Of a DNA stretch of 34,022 nt, positions 7,941 to 15,977 are shown one piece after another (the first letter of the stretch is position 1; every line of letters begins with the position of its first letter). The notes under the pieces were generated by a model. The model ran no database searches. It was given only the letters and a program-made list of their open reading frames with translations, and was not told where the DNA came from. Source of the DNA: Candidatus Sulfotelmatobacter sp. (GTDB taxonomy: Bacteria; Acidobacteriota; Terriglobia; Terriglobales; Acidobacteriaceae); contig JADGNQ010000057.1 in NCBI GenBank assembly GCA_017883385.1, positions 1 through 34,022 of the forward strand, given 5' to 3'. The translations under genes were made by a program, and so were the position numbers.

Positions 7941-9425
7941 ATGTCCGAACCTTTGAATTCACCTTCGCACGGCAAGCCGCGAGTACGTTTTGCTCCTTCT
8001 CCTACCGGGTTTCTTCACGTCGGGAGCGCCCGCACGTTCATCTTTAACTGGTTGTACGTCCGCCGGAACAACGGAACCATGATCTTGCGGCTCGACGATA
8101 CCGACGTGGAACGCAATACCGACGCCTCGGTGAATTCGATTTTCGAGGGTCTGAAGTGGCTGGGTCTGAGCTGGGACGAAGAATACAAACAATCCGAGCG
8201 CGGAGATCTGCACCGAAACATGGCCGACGCCATCTTCCAGAAGGATCTGGCTTACCGCGATTTCACGCCCGCACACACGGGAGATAGCGAGAGGTCGGGC
8301 GCGCAGGGGACGTGGCTGTTTAATCCCGGCATGCGTGAGCTTTCGCGCGAGGAGAGCGATCGCCGCGCCGCTGCCGGAGAACCGTTCGCATTGCGCTTTC
8401 GCGTGCCGCGCGAGGGCGGACAGGTTGTGCGCTTCACCGATGCCGTTTACGGCGAGCAGATGAAGGCGGGCGCCGACATCGAAGACTTCGCGCTCTTGCG
8501 CTCCGGCGGCATGCCGACGTATCACCTGGCCTCATGCGCCGACGATGCGGACCTGCGCATCAGCCACATCATTCGCGGCCAGGACCATCTTTCGAACACA
8601 TACAAACACGTGCTGATCTTCGAGGCTGCCGGCTTCACACCACCGCAGTTTGCGCATCTGCCGCTGCTGGTCGCGCCGGATGGGACCAAGCTCTCGAAGC
8701 GCCGCCACGGCCCGGTCGTGAGCGTGACCACGTATCGTGACGCTGGATTTCTGCCCGAGGCTTTCATCAACTTCCTGTGCCTGCTGGGTTGGTCGCCGAA
8801 AAACGACCGCGAGCAAATGAGCCGGCAGGAACTGACTGACGCGTTCTCGCTGGAAGGGATCAACCGCGCGAATGCCGTGGTGAACTTCAAGGAATCAGCT
8901 ACGACACCGGAGGAGACGTTCGATCCGAAAGCGGTGTGGCTCAATGCGGAACACATTCGCGGACTCGCCATCGCAGACCTGAGCCAATGCTTGTTGCCGA
9001 TCGTGCGCGAAGCGGGAATCAGTGTCACCGAAGAACGAATGCTCCGCATCACGCCGCTTATTCGCGAGCGAATTAAGCTGCTGCGCGACGTGCTCACCGC
9101 CGCCGATTTCTTCTTTGTCGATCAACTGCCGCCGTACGACCCGGCTGAGCTCATCCCGCAAAAGGGAGACGCGGCGATGGCACTGAAAGCTCTGACGCGA
9201 GCCAAGGAAGTGCTGGCGACGATCGAGTTCAAACACGACCCGCTGGATCAATCTTTGCGTGCGGCCGCGCAAGAGCTAGGCATCAAAGCCGGACAAATGT
9301 TCCAGCCGATTCGCGTGGCGGTCTGCGGCCGCAAGAATGCCCCGCCGCTGTTTGAAACGCTGGAGGTTCTGGGGCGGGAGACGACTCTGACGCGAATCGC
9401 GCAGGCCATTCCGCGGATCGGATAG
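7941..9425 (+). CDS. gltX: Glutamyl-tRNA synthetase
   Basis: A 494-residue class I aminoacyl-tRNA synthetase of normal length. It has the ATP-binding 'HIGH'-type motif as HVGS at residues 26-29 within '[12 protein letters not shown]', the 'LRLDDTD' block at 49-55, and the second signature KLSKR at 250-254. The C-terminal alpha-helical part (from about 330) is the anticodon-binding region. It charges tRNA-Glu in the cytoplasm. Because a glutaminyl-tRNA synthetase is also present (19083-20807), it need not misacylate tRNA-Gln, so a discriminating enzyme is plausible but not shown. The ATG at 7941 has no strong ribosome binding site. Confidence 0.96.
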   Translation: MSEPLNSPSHGKPRVRFAPSPTGFLHVGSARTFIFNWLYVRRNNGTMILRLDDTDVERNTDASVNSIFEGLKWLGLSWDEEYKQSERGDLHRNMADAIFQKDLAYRDFTPAHTGDSERSGAQGTWLFNPGMRELSREESDRRAAAGEPFALRFRVPREGGQVVRFTDAVYGEQMKAGADIEDFALLRSGGMPTYHLASCADDADLRISHIIRGQDHLSNTYKHVLIFEAAGFTPPQFAHLPLLVAPDGTKLSKRRHGPVVSVTTYRDAGFLPEAFINFLCLLGWSPKNDREQMSRQELTDAFSLEGINRANAVVNFKESATTPEETFDPKAVWLNAEHIRGLAIADLSQCLLPIVREAGISVTEERMLRITPLIRERIKLLRDVLTAADFFFVDQLPPYDPAELIPQKGDAAMALKALTRAKEVLATIEFKHDPLDQSLRAAAQELGIKAGQMFQPIRVAVCGRKNAPPLFETLEVLGRETTLTRIAQAIPRIG

Positions 9426-9501
9426 CAAGCCGAGCTCCAGTTTGCAGGATTTGTTGCACCCGCTGCCGATAAACCTTGACCTATAGGGCGTGAGCTTCCG
9501 G

Positions 9502-9532
9502 TTGACATGAAGTACTTTGCAATATAAAGTAC
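9502..9532 (+). promoter_or_regulatory. Promoter with overlapping palindromic operator upstream of the radical SAM gene
   Basis: TTGACA at 9502-9507 and TATAAA at 9523-9528 form a promoter with a short 15-base spacer. An inverted repeat with 7-base arms, GTACTTT (9512-9518) and AAAGTAC (9526-9532), has a 7-base centre and covers the -10 box. A dimeric repressor bound there would block polymerase. Transcription would start about 9535, almost at the ATG at 9537, implying a leaderless message or use of the ATG at 9597. Confidence 0.6.
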
Positions 9533-9536
9533 ATTC

Positions 9537-11078
9537 ATGATCGCACCCGACGAGCCCTTCCTGCGTACCATCCCGAAGCGCTGGATTCCGAGCGAGATGA
9601 CCACTGCGCCCGCGCTTGATCCTAACGAGCCCCGCGGCCCGGTCGAACCGTACTACGCGCTCCTGATCAACCCCTTCTATCCCAAGGACGCGAATGCGAG
9701 TTTCGGCAAGCATGTGCTCACGCCCACTCTCGCCTTGTCCAGTTTTGCCGCCACCACTCCGGAGCACTGGCGCGTGGCGTACTGGGATGAGAATCTGCTC
9801 GATGGGCGTCCGCCGTTTCGTCCGATGCCCCGGGTGGTCGGAATCACCGTGCATCTGACATTTGCACGGCGCGCGTATTCATTGGCGGACTGGTATCGCG
9901 CCCGCGGGGCGAAGGTGATCTTCGGAGGCCTGCATGTGCTGTCGTGTCCCGACGAATGCGCGCCGCATGCGGACGCGCTCGCGCTGGGCGACGGAGTGCA
10001 ACTATGGCCCCGCATCCTGCGCGACATCGAGACGAACCATCTGCAGCCTCGCTATGTCGCCACATATGAGAACGACTACTGCGACGATCCGTCGCCGCGG
10101 CGCTCCATTCTTCCACGCCGCAGCTTCCTAACCACCACTAGCCTGATCGCCACGCGCGGGTGCCACAACCGTTGCGGTTTCTGCTATCTCGCAACGGACG
10201 GTCTTCGGATGCCGTATCGCATGCGCCATCCGCAGCAGGTGGTTGACGAGTTCAAAGCGGACGATCAGCCGTATGCGGTCTTCATCGACAACAATCTGGG
10301 GTCGCGCCGCGACTATCTGCACTCTCTCTGTGCCGCGTTGCGCCCGCTCAACAAAATCTGGAGCGCGGCCGTCACCATCGATGTCACCGACGATCCCAGC
10401 CTGATCCGAAACATGGCGCTGGCCGGATGCACCGGCGTCTTTATCGGCTTCGAATCTCTTTCCGACGACAATCTCACCGCATCCAACAAGAAGACGCCGA
10501 AAACCAGCGACTACGCGCGCCGCGTTCGCATCCTGCACGACTACGGCATTCAGGTGAACGGATCGTTCGTGCTCGGCTTCGATCATGACCGGAGAGATGT
10601 TTTCGCCCGCACCGCCGAATGGATTGAAGAGAATCGCCTGGAGTGTTCCACGTTCCACATCCTCACGCCGTATCCTGCGACGCCGTTGTTTCGTCAAATG
10701 GAAGCGCAAGGGCGCATCCTGCATCGCGATTGGACGCGCTACGACACCGGCCACGCCGTCTTCCAACCGAAACACATGACGCCCGCCGAACTCGAACAGG
10801 GATATGCGTGGACCTACCAGCGCCTGTTCTCGCATGCGTCGATCTGGCGCCGCCGGCCGGAGGACTTGCAGGCGATCCCGCTGTATCTCGCCATGTCATA
10901 CCTCTACAAGCGCTCCAACCGCTTCTGGCACCTGCTGATCAAGCACGATCTGGTGAACCCGGTATGGAAGCCGCTGGTGGAGATGACGCGCTGGCGGCAT
11001 GTGCGCTACCGGCACAAACTAGCGCAACGCGAGTCGGCCGTCAGTGCACCGGGCCAGGTAGTGTCTGCGGGAGTCTAG
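9537..11078 (+). CDS. B12-binding-domain radical SAM protein
   Basis: A 513-residue protein with the architecture of cobalamin-dependent radical SAM enzymes. An N-terminal Rossmann-like B12-binding domain spans about 38-165; the usual D-x-H-x-x-G cobalamin ligand motif is not visible. A radical SAM barrel runs from about 195, with the cluster motif C-x3-C-x2-C at C209, C213 and C216 (CHNRCGFC). Further barrel elements are 'FIDNNLGSRRDYL', 'GVFIGFESLSDDN' and 'VNGSFVLGFDHDRRD'. A 'TPYPATPLFRQMEAQGRIL' segment and a C-terminal helical extension resemble hopanoid-methylase-like and other B12 radical SAM families, but the substrate cannot be named. The start may be the ATG at 9597, since the promoter predicts transcription to begin next to 9537. 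It stands alone, with a palindrome over its promoter, so tight regulation is likely. Confidence 0.88.
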   Translation: MIAPDEPFLRTIPKRWIPSEMTTAPALDPNEPRGPVEPYYALLINPFYPKDANASFGKHVLTPTLALSSFAATTPEHWRVAYWDENLLDGRPPFRPMPRVVGITVHLTFARRAYSLADWYRARGAKVIFGGLHVLSCPDECAPHADALALGDGVQLWPRILRDIETNHLQPRYVATYENDYCDDPSPRRSILPRRSFLTTTSLIATRGCHNRCGFCYLATDGLRMPYRMRHPQQVVDEFKADDQPYAVFIDNNLGSRRDYLHSLCAALRPLNKIWSAAVTIDVTDDPSLIRNMALAGCTGVFIGFESLSDDNLTASNKKTPKTSDYARRVRILHDYGIQVNGSFVLGFDHDRRDVFARTAEWIEENRLECSTFHILTPYPATPLFRQMEAQGRILHRDWTRYDTGHAVFQPKHMTPAELEQGYAWTYQRLFSHASIWRRRPEDLQAIPLYLAMSYLYKRSNRFWHLLIKHDLVNPVWKPLVEMTRWRHVRYRHKLAQRESAVSAPGQVVSAGV

Positions 11079-11330
11079 CCGACCTTCGAGACTGCGCTCT
11101 GACAGTTTGGTGTTGGTGCACGTTGAGAATGATTCGTATCAGGGCATGCCGTCAGGTGTTCAGGCTTGCCGCAAACGCCGCCCATGTAATGTCCACTTTA
11201 GCGGTTGCGGCGGGCGAGAGCCAGCGACTGAAGGCGTTTGGCATCTTACAGGCTGCGGCGGCATCCCTGAAGCGACCCAGATACGAATCTCGTATCTCAA
11301 ACTGCACCACTACCGGCAGGTTGTACGGTT

Positions 11331-12755
11331 CTACGCCCGTATTTGACGAGCTGTCGCGATCTGCTCGACCCTACGCAAGATCGCACGAATGTCGCTCGCG
11401 GCCGTTCGTGGGTTCATCACCACGAGTCGCAAGACTCTGCGGCCATTGAGCACGGTGGAACTGATGTAGCCAAACCCGCTTTCGTTGAGCTCTTCCTTGA
11501 TTGCCCAATGCCGCAGATCGGACTCGCGTCCGTGCGAGCGTCGCAGCCGGAAACAGAAGATATTGGAGTGGGGCTCATGCACCGGCTCAAGAATCTCGGA
11601 TTGCGAGCAGTATTGAAATGCAACCTCAGCAACGTCACATACGTGCGTCGTTAGCGTATCCCAGAGCTGTCCGCCGTAGGCGCGCCATACGAGCCAGGTC
11701 TTCAGCGCGTCAAAACGCTGCGAGCACGCAATCGTGACCTGGCCAATGTCGGGCCACTCCCGTTTCGATCCGAACAGGTAAGGAGCCTGCTCTTGCAGCG
11801 GCTGAGTCAAATACGCCCCGTTACGCACCAGCACGCCGCCTGCGCTCAGGGGCATGAACATCATCTTGTGCGGATCGAATGTAATCGAGTCCGCCCGGCT
11901 GATCCCCCTCAGTCTCTTGCGGAAGCGGTGACTGAAGGCGAGCCCCGCCCCGTGAGCGGCATCGACGTGAAACCAAGCGCGGTATTTCGTTGCCACCTGC
12001 CCAAGCGCCACAAGGTCATCGAAGCTGCCCGTCGGCGTCGATCCTGCCGAGCCAATCAGAATGAACTTGTGGAAGCCGGATCTTCGAGCCGCAGCAAAAA
12101 CATCGTGCACACGCTCTACGTCCGTACAGAACTCCTGGTTCAACGGAACCTTGAAAACGGAGTCTCGGCCCAAACCCAAAATAGCCGCCGCTCGGGCAAC
12201 GGAATAGTGGGCCTGCGCCCCGACAACCAGCGCAATACGGGCGTTGCCGCTCTTCGAGGCTCGGGGTTCAAGCGCGTCGCGGGCGGCGAGCAATGCCGTT
12301 AGATTGGCGAAAGCACCACCCGGAACCAGAGAGCCTTCGGCAGTTCGCGGGTAGCCCAGAAGCTTCTTGAATCTCATCATCAAGTCGCGGTCAATGGCGG
12401 TAGCTATCGGCGACATCTCCCACACAGCGAGGCTCTGATTCATTGCCGCCACTACCGATTCCACCAGAGCCGCTGCGGGAATCGGCGCGGCTACCTGCTG
12501 GGCGCCGTATCTCGGGTGCGATAGCGAAAGGCTTGCCTTCTGAACCTCCCGCACCAGGCCTGCAAGGTCCGGCTTCTTTGTTGCTCGTTGGATGATCTTC
12601 GCGGCGAGTTTTTCGGAATGAGGTTTCCGAACCGGGCCGCCCTTGCTTGTGAGAGCAGCAGTCGCAATGTCGGCGAGTTGCCGACCGAGCTTCCTCACAG
12701 CGGCCGGCTCCCACAACTTCTTGAGTGTTTCTTCGTTGGTGTGGCCGATTTTCAT
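11331..12755 (-). CDS. Group II PLP-dependent decarboxylase (aromatic/diaminobutyrate type)
   Basis: A 474-residue fold-type I PLP enzyme. 'HPRYGAQQVAAPIPAAALVE' near 80-99 and 'VWEMSPIATAIDRDL' near 111-125 are typical of group II amino acid decarboxylases (aromatic-L-amino-acid, glutamate and 2,4-diaminobutyrate types). H183 (AHYS) should stack on the cofactor, D265 in 'HVDAAHGA' should bind the pyridine nitrogen, and K297 in 'FDPHKMMF' forms the Schiff base. The expected reaction is decarboxylation of an amino acid to its amine in the cytoplasm; the substrate is not resolved. The gene diverges from an Lrp/AsnC regulator 110 bases away, which suggests amino-acid-responsive control. The ATG at 12755 opens a plausible N-terminus. 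Confidence 0.87.
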   Translation of the reverse strand: MKIGHTNEETLKKLWEPAAVRKLGRQLADIATAALTSKGGPVRKPHSEKLAAKIIQRATKKPDLAGLVREVQKASLSLSHPRYGAQQVAAPIPAAALVESVVAAMNQSLAVWEMSPIATAIDRDLMMRFKKLLGYPRTAEGSLVPGGAFANLTALLAARDALEPRASKSGNARIALVVGAQAHYSVARAAAILGLGRDSVFKVPLNQEFCTDVERVHDVFAAARRSGFHKFILIGSAGSTPTGSFDDLVALGQVATKYRAWFHVDAAHGAGLAFSHRFRKRLRGISRADSITFDPHKMMFMPLSAGGVLVRNGAYLTQPLQEQAPYLFGSKREWPDIGQVTIACSQRFDALKTWLVWRAYGGQLWDTLTTHVCDVAEVAFQYCSQSEILEPVHEPHSNIFCFRLRRSHGRESDLRHWAIKEELNESGFGYISSTVLNGRRVLRLVVMNPRTAASDIRAILRRVEQIATARQIRA

Positions 12756-12775
12756 CTTCGCTTCTTATCCGCAGA

Positions 12776-12792
12776 CTCAATGCTATCTTGAG
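12776..12792. promoter_or_regulatory. Candidate operator in the decarboxylase-Lrp divergent promoter
   Basis: CTCAA (12776-12780) and TTGAG (12788-12792) form an inverted repeat around a 7-base centre, total 17 bases. It is in the short region between the divergent start codons and is about the size of an Lrp-family site. Assignment to the neighbouring regulator is inference. Confidence 0.4.
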
Positions 12793-12866
12793 CCAGGATG
12801 CGTGAGAATGTGATTTCGAAGGCAAGAACAGCTTGTCACGTCCGAATCGAAGGCAGAACACACATC

Positions 12867-13349
12867 ATGAGATACGATCCCAAATCAGGTTTAGACGCCC
12901 TGGACTGGAACCTTCTGAATCTCCTGCGGCAGAACGGGCGCCTGAGTTTTGTGGAGTTAGGCCGCAAGCTGCGCCTGTCAGCGCCCGCCGTTGCTGAGCG
13001 CATCAAGCGCTTGGAGGAGCGTGGTGTTATCCGCGCATACCGGGCGGAGGTTGATCTTTCCAAACTCGGACGAGGCCTGCATGTCTACGTGCGAACCGTC
13101 GTTCAGCCCAAGGACTATGGTCGGTTCCAGAAGGCTGTTGCGGCGATGGACGAAGTCCTCGAATGCCATCACGTGACCGGTGAGGAATCGTTTCTGCTCC
13201 GCGCTGCCCTATGCGACGTGCGTTCTCTTGAGGTTCTGATCGAGAAGCTCAGCGTCTTCGGACCCACGAAAACCTCCGTGACACTGTCCACATCACTTGA
13301 CCGACGAAGCTTCCTCCCCGGAACAGACGTACATGCGAGAGCGACTTAG
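12867..13349 (+). CDS. Lrp/AsnC-family transcriptional regulator
   Basis: A 160-residue regulator if started at the ATG at 12867; the open frame reaches back to 12798, but those extra 23 residues do not fit the family. Residues 8-60 form the winged helix-turn-helix ('LDALDWNLLNLLRQNGRLSF', 'LGRKLRLSAPAVAERIKRLE'). Residues 66-145 form the RAM ligand-binding domain, with 'HHVTGEESFLLRA' in place of the usual TG-x-x-D stretch. Such proteins bind an amino acid and form octamers or dimers. The divergent partner is a PLP decarboxylase, so the likely job is to sense that enzyme's amino acid substrate or product and control it. Conserved pairing of the two elsewhere would support this. Confidence 0.9.
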   Translation: MRYDPKSGLDALDWNLLNLLRQNGRLSFVELGRKLRLSAPAVAERIKRLEERGVIRAYRAEVDLSKLGRGLHVYVRTVVQPKDYGRFQKAVAAMDEVLECHHVTGEESFLLRAALCDVRSLEVLIEKLSVFGPTKTSVTLSTSLDRRSFLPGTDVHARAT

Positions 13350-13398
13350 AGCCTAACTCCTTCTTTCAGTTCCACATGCAGCGGGCTGAAGAAAATCC

Positions 13399-13446
13399 TT
13401 GACAACCTATACTGTGTATCATACAGTGTGTGTCGCATACTGTATG
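13399..13446 (+). promoter_or_regulatory. padR promoter with overlapping repeat operators
   Basis: TTGACA (13399-13404) and TACAGT (13422-13427) are 17 bases apart, a strong sigma-70-like pair. An inverted repeat ACTGT-N7-ACAGT (13411-13427) covers spacer and -10 box. A further half-site ATACTGT (13437-13443), within CATAC-T-GTATG (13436-13446), overlaps the padR start codon. Repeated half-sites at the promoter of a PadR gene are the usual sign of autorepression. Confidence 0.65.
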
Positions 13447-13794
13447 GCGAACGGTACCATAGGCGGCCCAGAGATTCTTGAGAACCTAAAGATGGAGTTG
13501 CGTCGTGGGTGCCTGATCGTAGCCGTCCTAGCCCAGCTTCGGAGTGAACAGTATGGCTACACGCTGCGCAAGGCGCTTGCAGACGACGGCTTGGAGGTCG
13601 ACGAAGGTACGCTCTATCCTCTGCTCCGCCGCCTTGAGACCCAGGGCTTGCTGGTCAGCCAGTGGCGGGAAGAGGACAAGCGCAACAAGCGCTTCTACCG
13701 CCTGTCGCCGGTGGGCGATCAGATTTTGAATCAGTTGCTGAATGAGTGGCAGAGCATCAACGCATCTCTCAACCGCATGTTGCAAGAGGTCTAA
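13444..13794 (+). CDS. PadR-family transcriptional regulator
   Basis: A 116-residue PadR regulator. The winged helix spans about residues 17-85 ('CLIVAVLAQLRSEQYGYTLR', 'VDEGTLYPLLRRLETQGLL', 'NKRFYRLSPVGDQILNQLL'), with a C-terminal dimerisation helix. The ATG at 13444 is chosen because translation from 13399 would run through the -35 and -10 boxes. PadR proteins repress membrane-transporter operons until a ligand or partner releases them. It is the first gene of a plus-strand operon: the next gene starts four bases after its stop. The palindromes over its promoter and start codon point to self-repression of the whole operon. Confidence 0.92.
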   Translation: MANGTIGGPEILENLKMELRRGCLIVAVLAQLRSEQYGYTLRKALADDGLEVDEGTLYPLLRRLETQGLLVSQWREEDKRNKRFYRLSPVGDQILNQLLNEWQSINASLNRMLQEV

Positions 13795-13798
13795 CGTC

Positions 13799-14800
13799 AT
13801 GGCACTACTCGATAGTTATTTGAGCGCCGTCAAGCGCTGCCTTCCGCGGAAGCACAGGACCGACATCGCCGCTGAGTTGCGGGAAGACCTGCTCTCACAG
13901 ATGGAGGCGCGCCAGGAAGAACTCGGCCGGCCGCTCACCGACGCGGAGCAGTATGCCGTCTTCATGCAGCACGGCGACCCGATGGTCGTCGCGCGACGTT
14001 ACTGGCCGAACCGCCGCAGCCTGTCGCTGGGATGGGAATTGATCGGACCGGAGTTGTTTCCGGCATACCTGTTTGTTCTCGGCCTCAATCTGGCCATCAC
14101 CCTGGCGGTCATACCGCTTGTGAATGTGATCTATCACGCACCGATCACCGTGCAGCCCTTCGTTCTCCCCGTCGCCGCTCAGATCGTTTGCGTGACGGCC
14201 GTGTTCATCCTTCTGAATTTGGTGCGACTGAAGTTCCCGCAACAATGGATCTATCCTCCCGCCGAGTTGGCCTCTGTGATTCCGGTTCAGAGGTGGTATT
14301 CGGTCTCAGGCCTGGTCGCATGCAGTGTCCTTATGCTTTGGTGGCTGGCGATTCCGTATCTCCCCTACTTGGTATTAGGGCCGTCGGCTGGCGAACTAAA
14401 GCTGGCTCCCGTGTGGCATCGATACTACGTCCCAGTGCTCCTCCTGTTCCTGGCCGGTATGGGACAGAGGGCCCTGATCGTGGTGCGTCCCGATTGGAAT
14501 TGGCTGCTTCCCACGTCGCGCACCGTGATCTCTGGCATAGGCGCAGTCGTGATGTTCTTCTTCCGCGCTCATCCCTTGGTCGTCGTCGATGCCTCTGCAA
14601 AGAACCTGGAGCATGCCGAGAAACTGGCGCGGAGTACGAACGCTTGGATGGGATGGGGCTTGTTCGGTCCGTGGCTGTGGCTCTATCTCGGTATCGGCGC
14701 TCTCTTCTATGCCTGGTACAGCCTGCCGCATCTGCGTCGCTTGCTGCACGCTGGCTTGGATCGCATTCGTCCAGTGCACGAATTAAACGGAGTTTTATAG
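13799..14800 (+). CDS. PadR-associated multi-pass membrane protein with N-terminal HAAS/DUF1700-like domain (copy 1)
   Basis: A 333-residue protein. Residues 1-70 are soluble and helical with the pattern 'AELREDLLSQMEAR' ... 'LGRPLTDAEQYAVFMQHGDP', which resembles the HAAS/DUF1700-type domain found beside PadR regulators. From about 80 onward there are some six hydrophobic segments. The ATG at 13799 is four bases after padR; an in-frame extension to 13742 overlaps padR and is rejected. The next gene is a clear paralogue with the same length and layout. In this setting the protein probably senses envelope conditions and signals to PadR, or modulates the transporter encoded downstream. Both roles are inferred from context. 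Confidence 0.78.
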   Translation: MALLDSYLSAVKRCLPRKHRTDIAAELREDLLSQMEARQEELGRPLTDAEQYAVFMQHGDPMVVARRYWPNRRSLSLGWELIGPELFPAYLFVLGLNLAITLAVIPLVNVIYHAPITVQPFVLPVAAQIVCVTAVFILLNLVRLKFPQQWIYPPAELASVIPVQRWYSVSGLVACSVLMLWWLAIPYLPYLVLGPSAGELKLAPVWHRYYVPVLLLFLAGMGQRALIVVRPDWNWLLPTSRTVISGIGAVVMFFFRAHPLVVVDASAKNLEHAEKLARSTNAWMGWGLFGPWLWLYLGIGALFYAWYSLPHLRRLLHAGLDRIRPVHELNGVL

Positions 14801-14809
14801 GAGCACGTC

Positions 14810-15844
14810 ATGGAACTACTGGATCGCTATTTGCAAGCCGTCCGGTTCTGGCTGCCGAAAGCGCAGCAACAGGACATCATTGCCGAATTGTCATCGGATC
14901 TGCATTCCCAGATCGACGATAAGGAAACCGAACTCGGTCGCCCGCTCGACGACGCCGAGCTTGAAGTAATTCTCAGGCGGTGCGGCAGTCCGATTCTGGT
15001 GGCCAGCCGCTACCGGCCGCAGACCCATCTGATCGGGCCAGCGTTATTCCCGATCTATCAGTTCGTGCTGAAACTGGTATTGCTGTGGATTCTGGTGCCG
15101 GTGATTGTCGTGATCGTCGGCCCTGCGATCATTGTGCCCGCAACCAACCGCTGGGGAGCGTTGCTTCAGACGTGGTCAACCCTCTGGTTTGCCATGTTCG
15201 TCGCGGCCGGAGTCATCACCCTGATATTCGCGGTCCTGGAGCGTACCCAGGCCAAGCTGCAGCTTTTCGAGAAATGGAGTCTGCGCTCGCTGCCGCCGGC
15301 GCCAAAACCACAGCATCCACTTTCGCGGACACAAACCATTTTTGAAATGGTCTTCGGGATCGTGGGCCTGCTCTGGCTGCTGGCCGTCCCGCAATATCCG
15401 TTCCTGATTCTGGGCCCCGCTGCCGCCTTCCTGAAGCCGGCGCCCATCTGGCACGGCTTTTACCTGCCGATGATCCTGCTGGCTCTTGCGGGACTGGCCC
15501 ACCAATGCGTCAGCCTGATGCGACCGCAGTGGACCTGGCTGCCGCCGACGGCGCGCCTGCTGAACAACGTTCTTGTTCTGATCCTGGTGAATTTCCTGAT
15601 CAATGCGGCAGCCGCAACTCCGAATGGAGAATGGCACCCATTCGTCGTCGTAGCGAATTCGGTGCAGGCTTCGGCGCAGCTCAACCGCGTCGCGGCGATC
15701 GTGAACGCCTCAGTCCTGCTGGCTCTGGCAGGTACCTGGCTTGGTCTCTGTATTGCGGCGATCGTGCAAACCTGGCAGCTCATCAATCTTTTTCGCAAAC
15801 GGGATTCGCCCGCATGCAATGCGGCGCTGTTGCGCCTGCTATAG
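14810..15844 (+). CDS. PadR-associated multi-pass membrane protein with N-terminal HAAS/DUF1700-like domain (copy 2)
   Basis: A 344-residue paralogue of the preceding gene: the first 70 residues align without gaps ('LLDRYLQAVRFWLP', 'AELSSDLHSQIDD', 'ELGRPLDDAELEVILRRCGSP'). The following segments share landmarks such as 'PQYPFLILGPAAAFLKPAPIWHGFYLP' (in copy 1 'PYLPYLVLGPSAGELKLAPVWHRYYVP', quoted in part). About six membrane segments follow the soluble domain. A GGAG overlapping the preceding stop codon serves as ribosome binding site for the ATG at 14810. The tandem duplication suggests a heterodimeric membrane pair. The role is inferred to be sensing or signalling to PadR. Confidence 0.78.
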   Translation: MELLDRYLQAVRFWLPKAQQQDIIAELSSDLHSQIDDKETELGRPLDDAELEVILRRCGSPILVASRYRPQTHLIGPALFPIYQFVLKLVLLWILVPVIVVIVGPAIIVPATNRWGALLQTWSTLWFAMFVAAGVITLIFAVLERTQAKLQLFEKWSLRSLPPAPKPQHPLSRTQTIFEMVFGIVGLLWLLAVPQYPFLILGPAAAFLKPAPIWHGFYLPMILLALAGLAHQCVSLMRPQWTWLPPTARLLNNVLVLILVNFLINAAAATPNGEWHPFVVVANSVQASAQLNRVAAIVNASVLLALAGTWLGLCIAAIVQTWQLINLFRKRDSPACNAALLRLL

Positions 15845-15866
15845 CGCTGTACCGATCAACTAACAC

Positions 15867-15898
15867 TACCGGAATGCGGCACTGAGGTGTTCCCGGTA
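15867..15898 (+). other. Candidate hairpin between the membrane pair and the ABC genes
   Basis: TACCGGAA (15867-15874) pairs with TTCC-CGGTA (15890-15898, one bulge), enclosing a small CAC-TGAG-GTG stem. No T run follows, so it is not a standard terminator. It could set relative expression of the upstream and downstream halves of the operon or be chance. Confidence 0.3.
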
Positions 15899-15977
15899 AG
15901 ACAACTGACGAACTGGGGCCCGGCGCCGGCTCGTATAGGAACAGTTCGCTTCGAAGAAGCTGAGGAGGAACACCGAA

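Noticed and set aside
7750..7956. 68-codon frame between the c-di-GMP gene and gltX
   Set aside because: It runs across the predicted gltX promoter and into gltX in another frame, with no ribosome binding site or protein-like pattern.
11107..11346. 79-codon frame after the radical SAM gene
   Set aside because: No start signal and no recognisable protein pattern; it overlaps the end of the decarboxylase. I see nothing supportable in 11079-11330.
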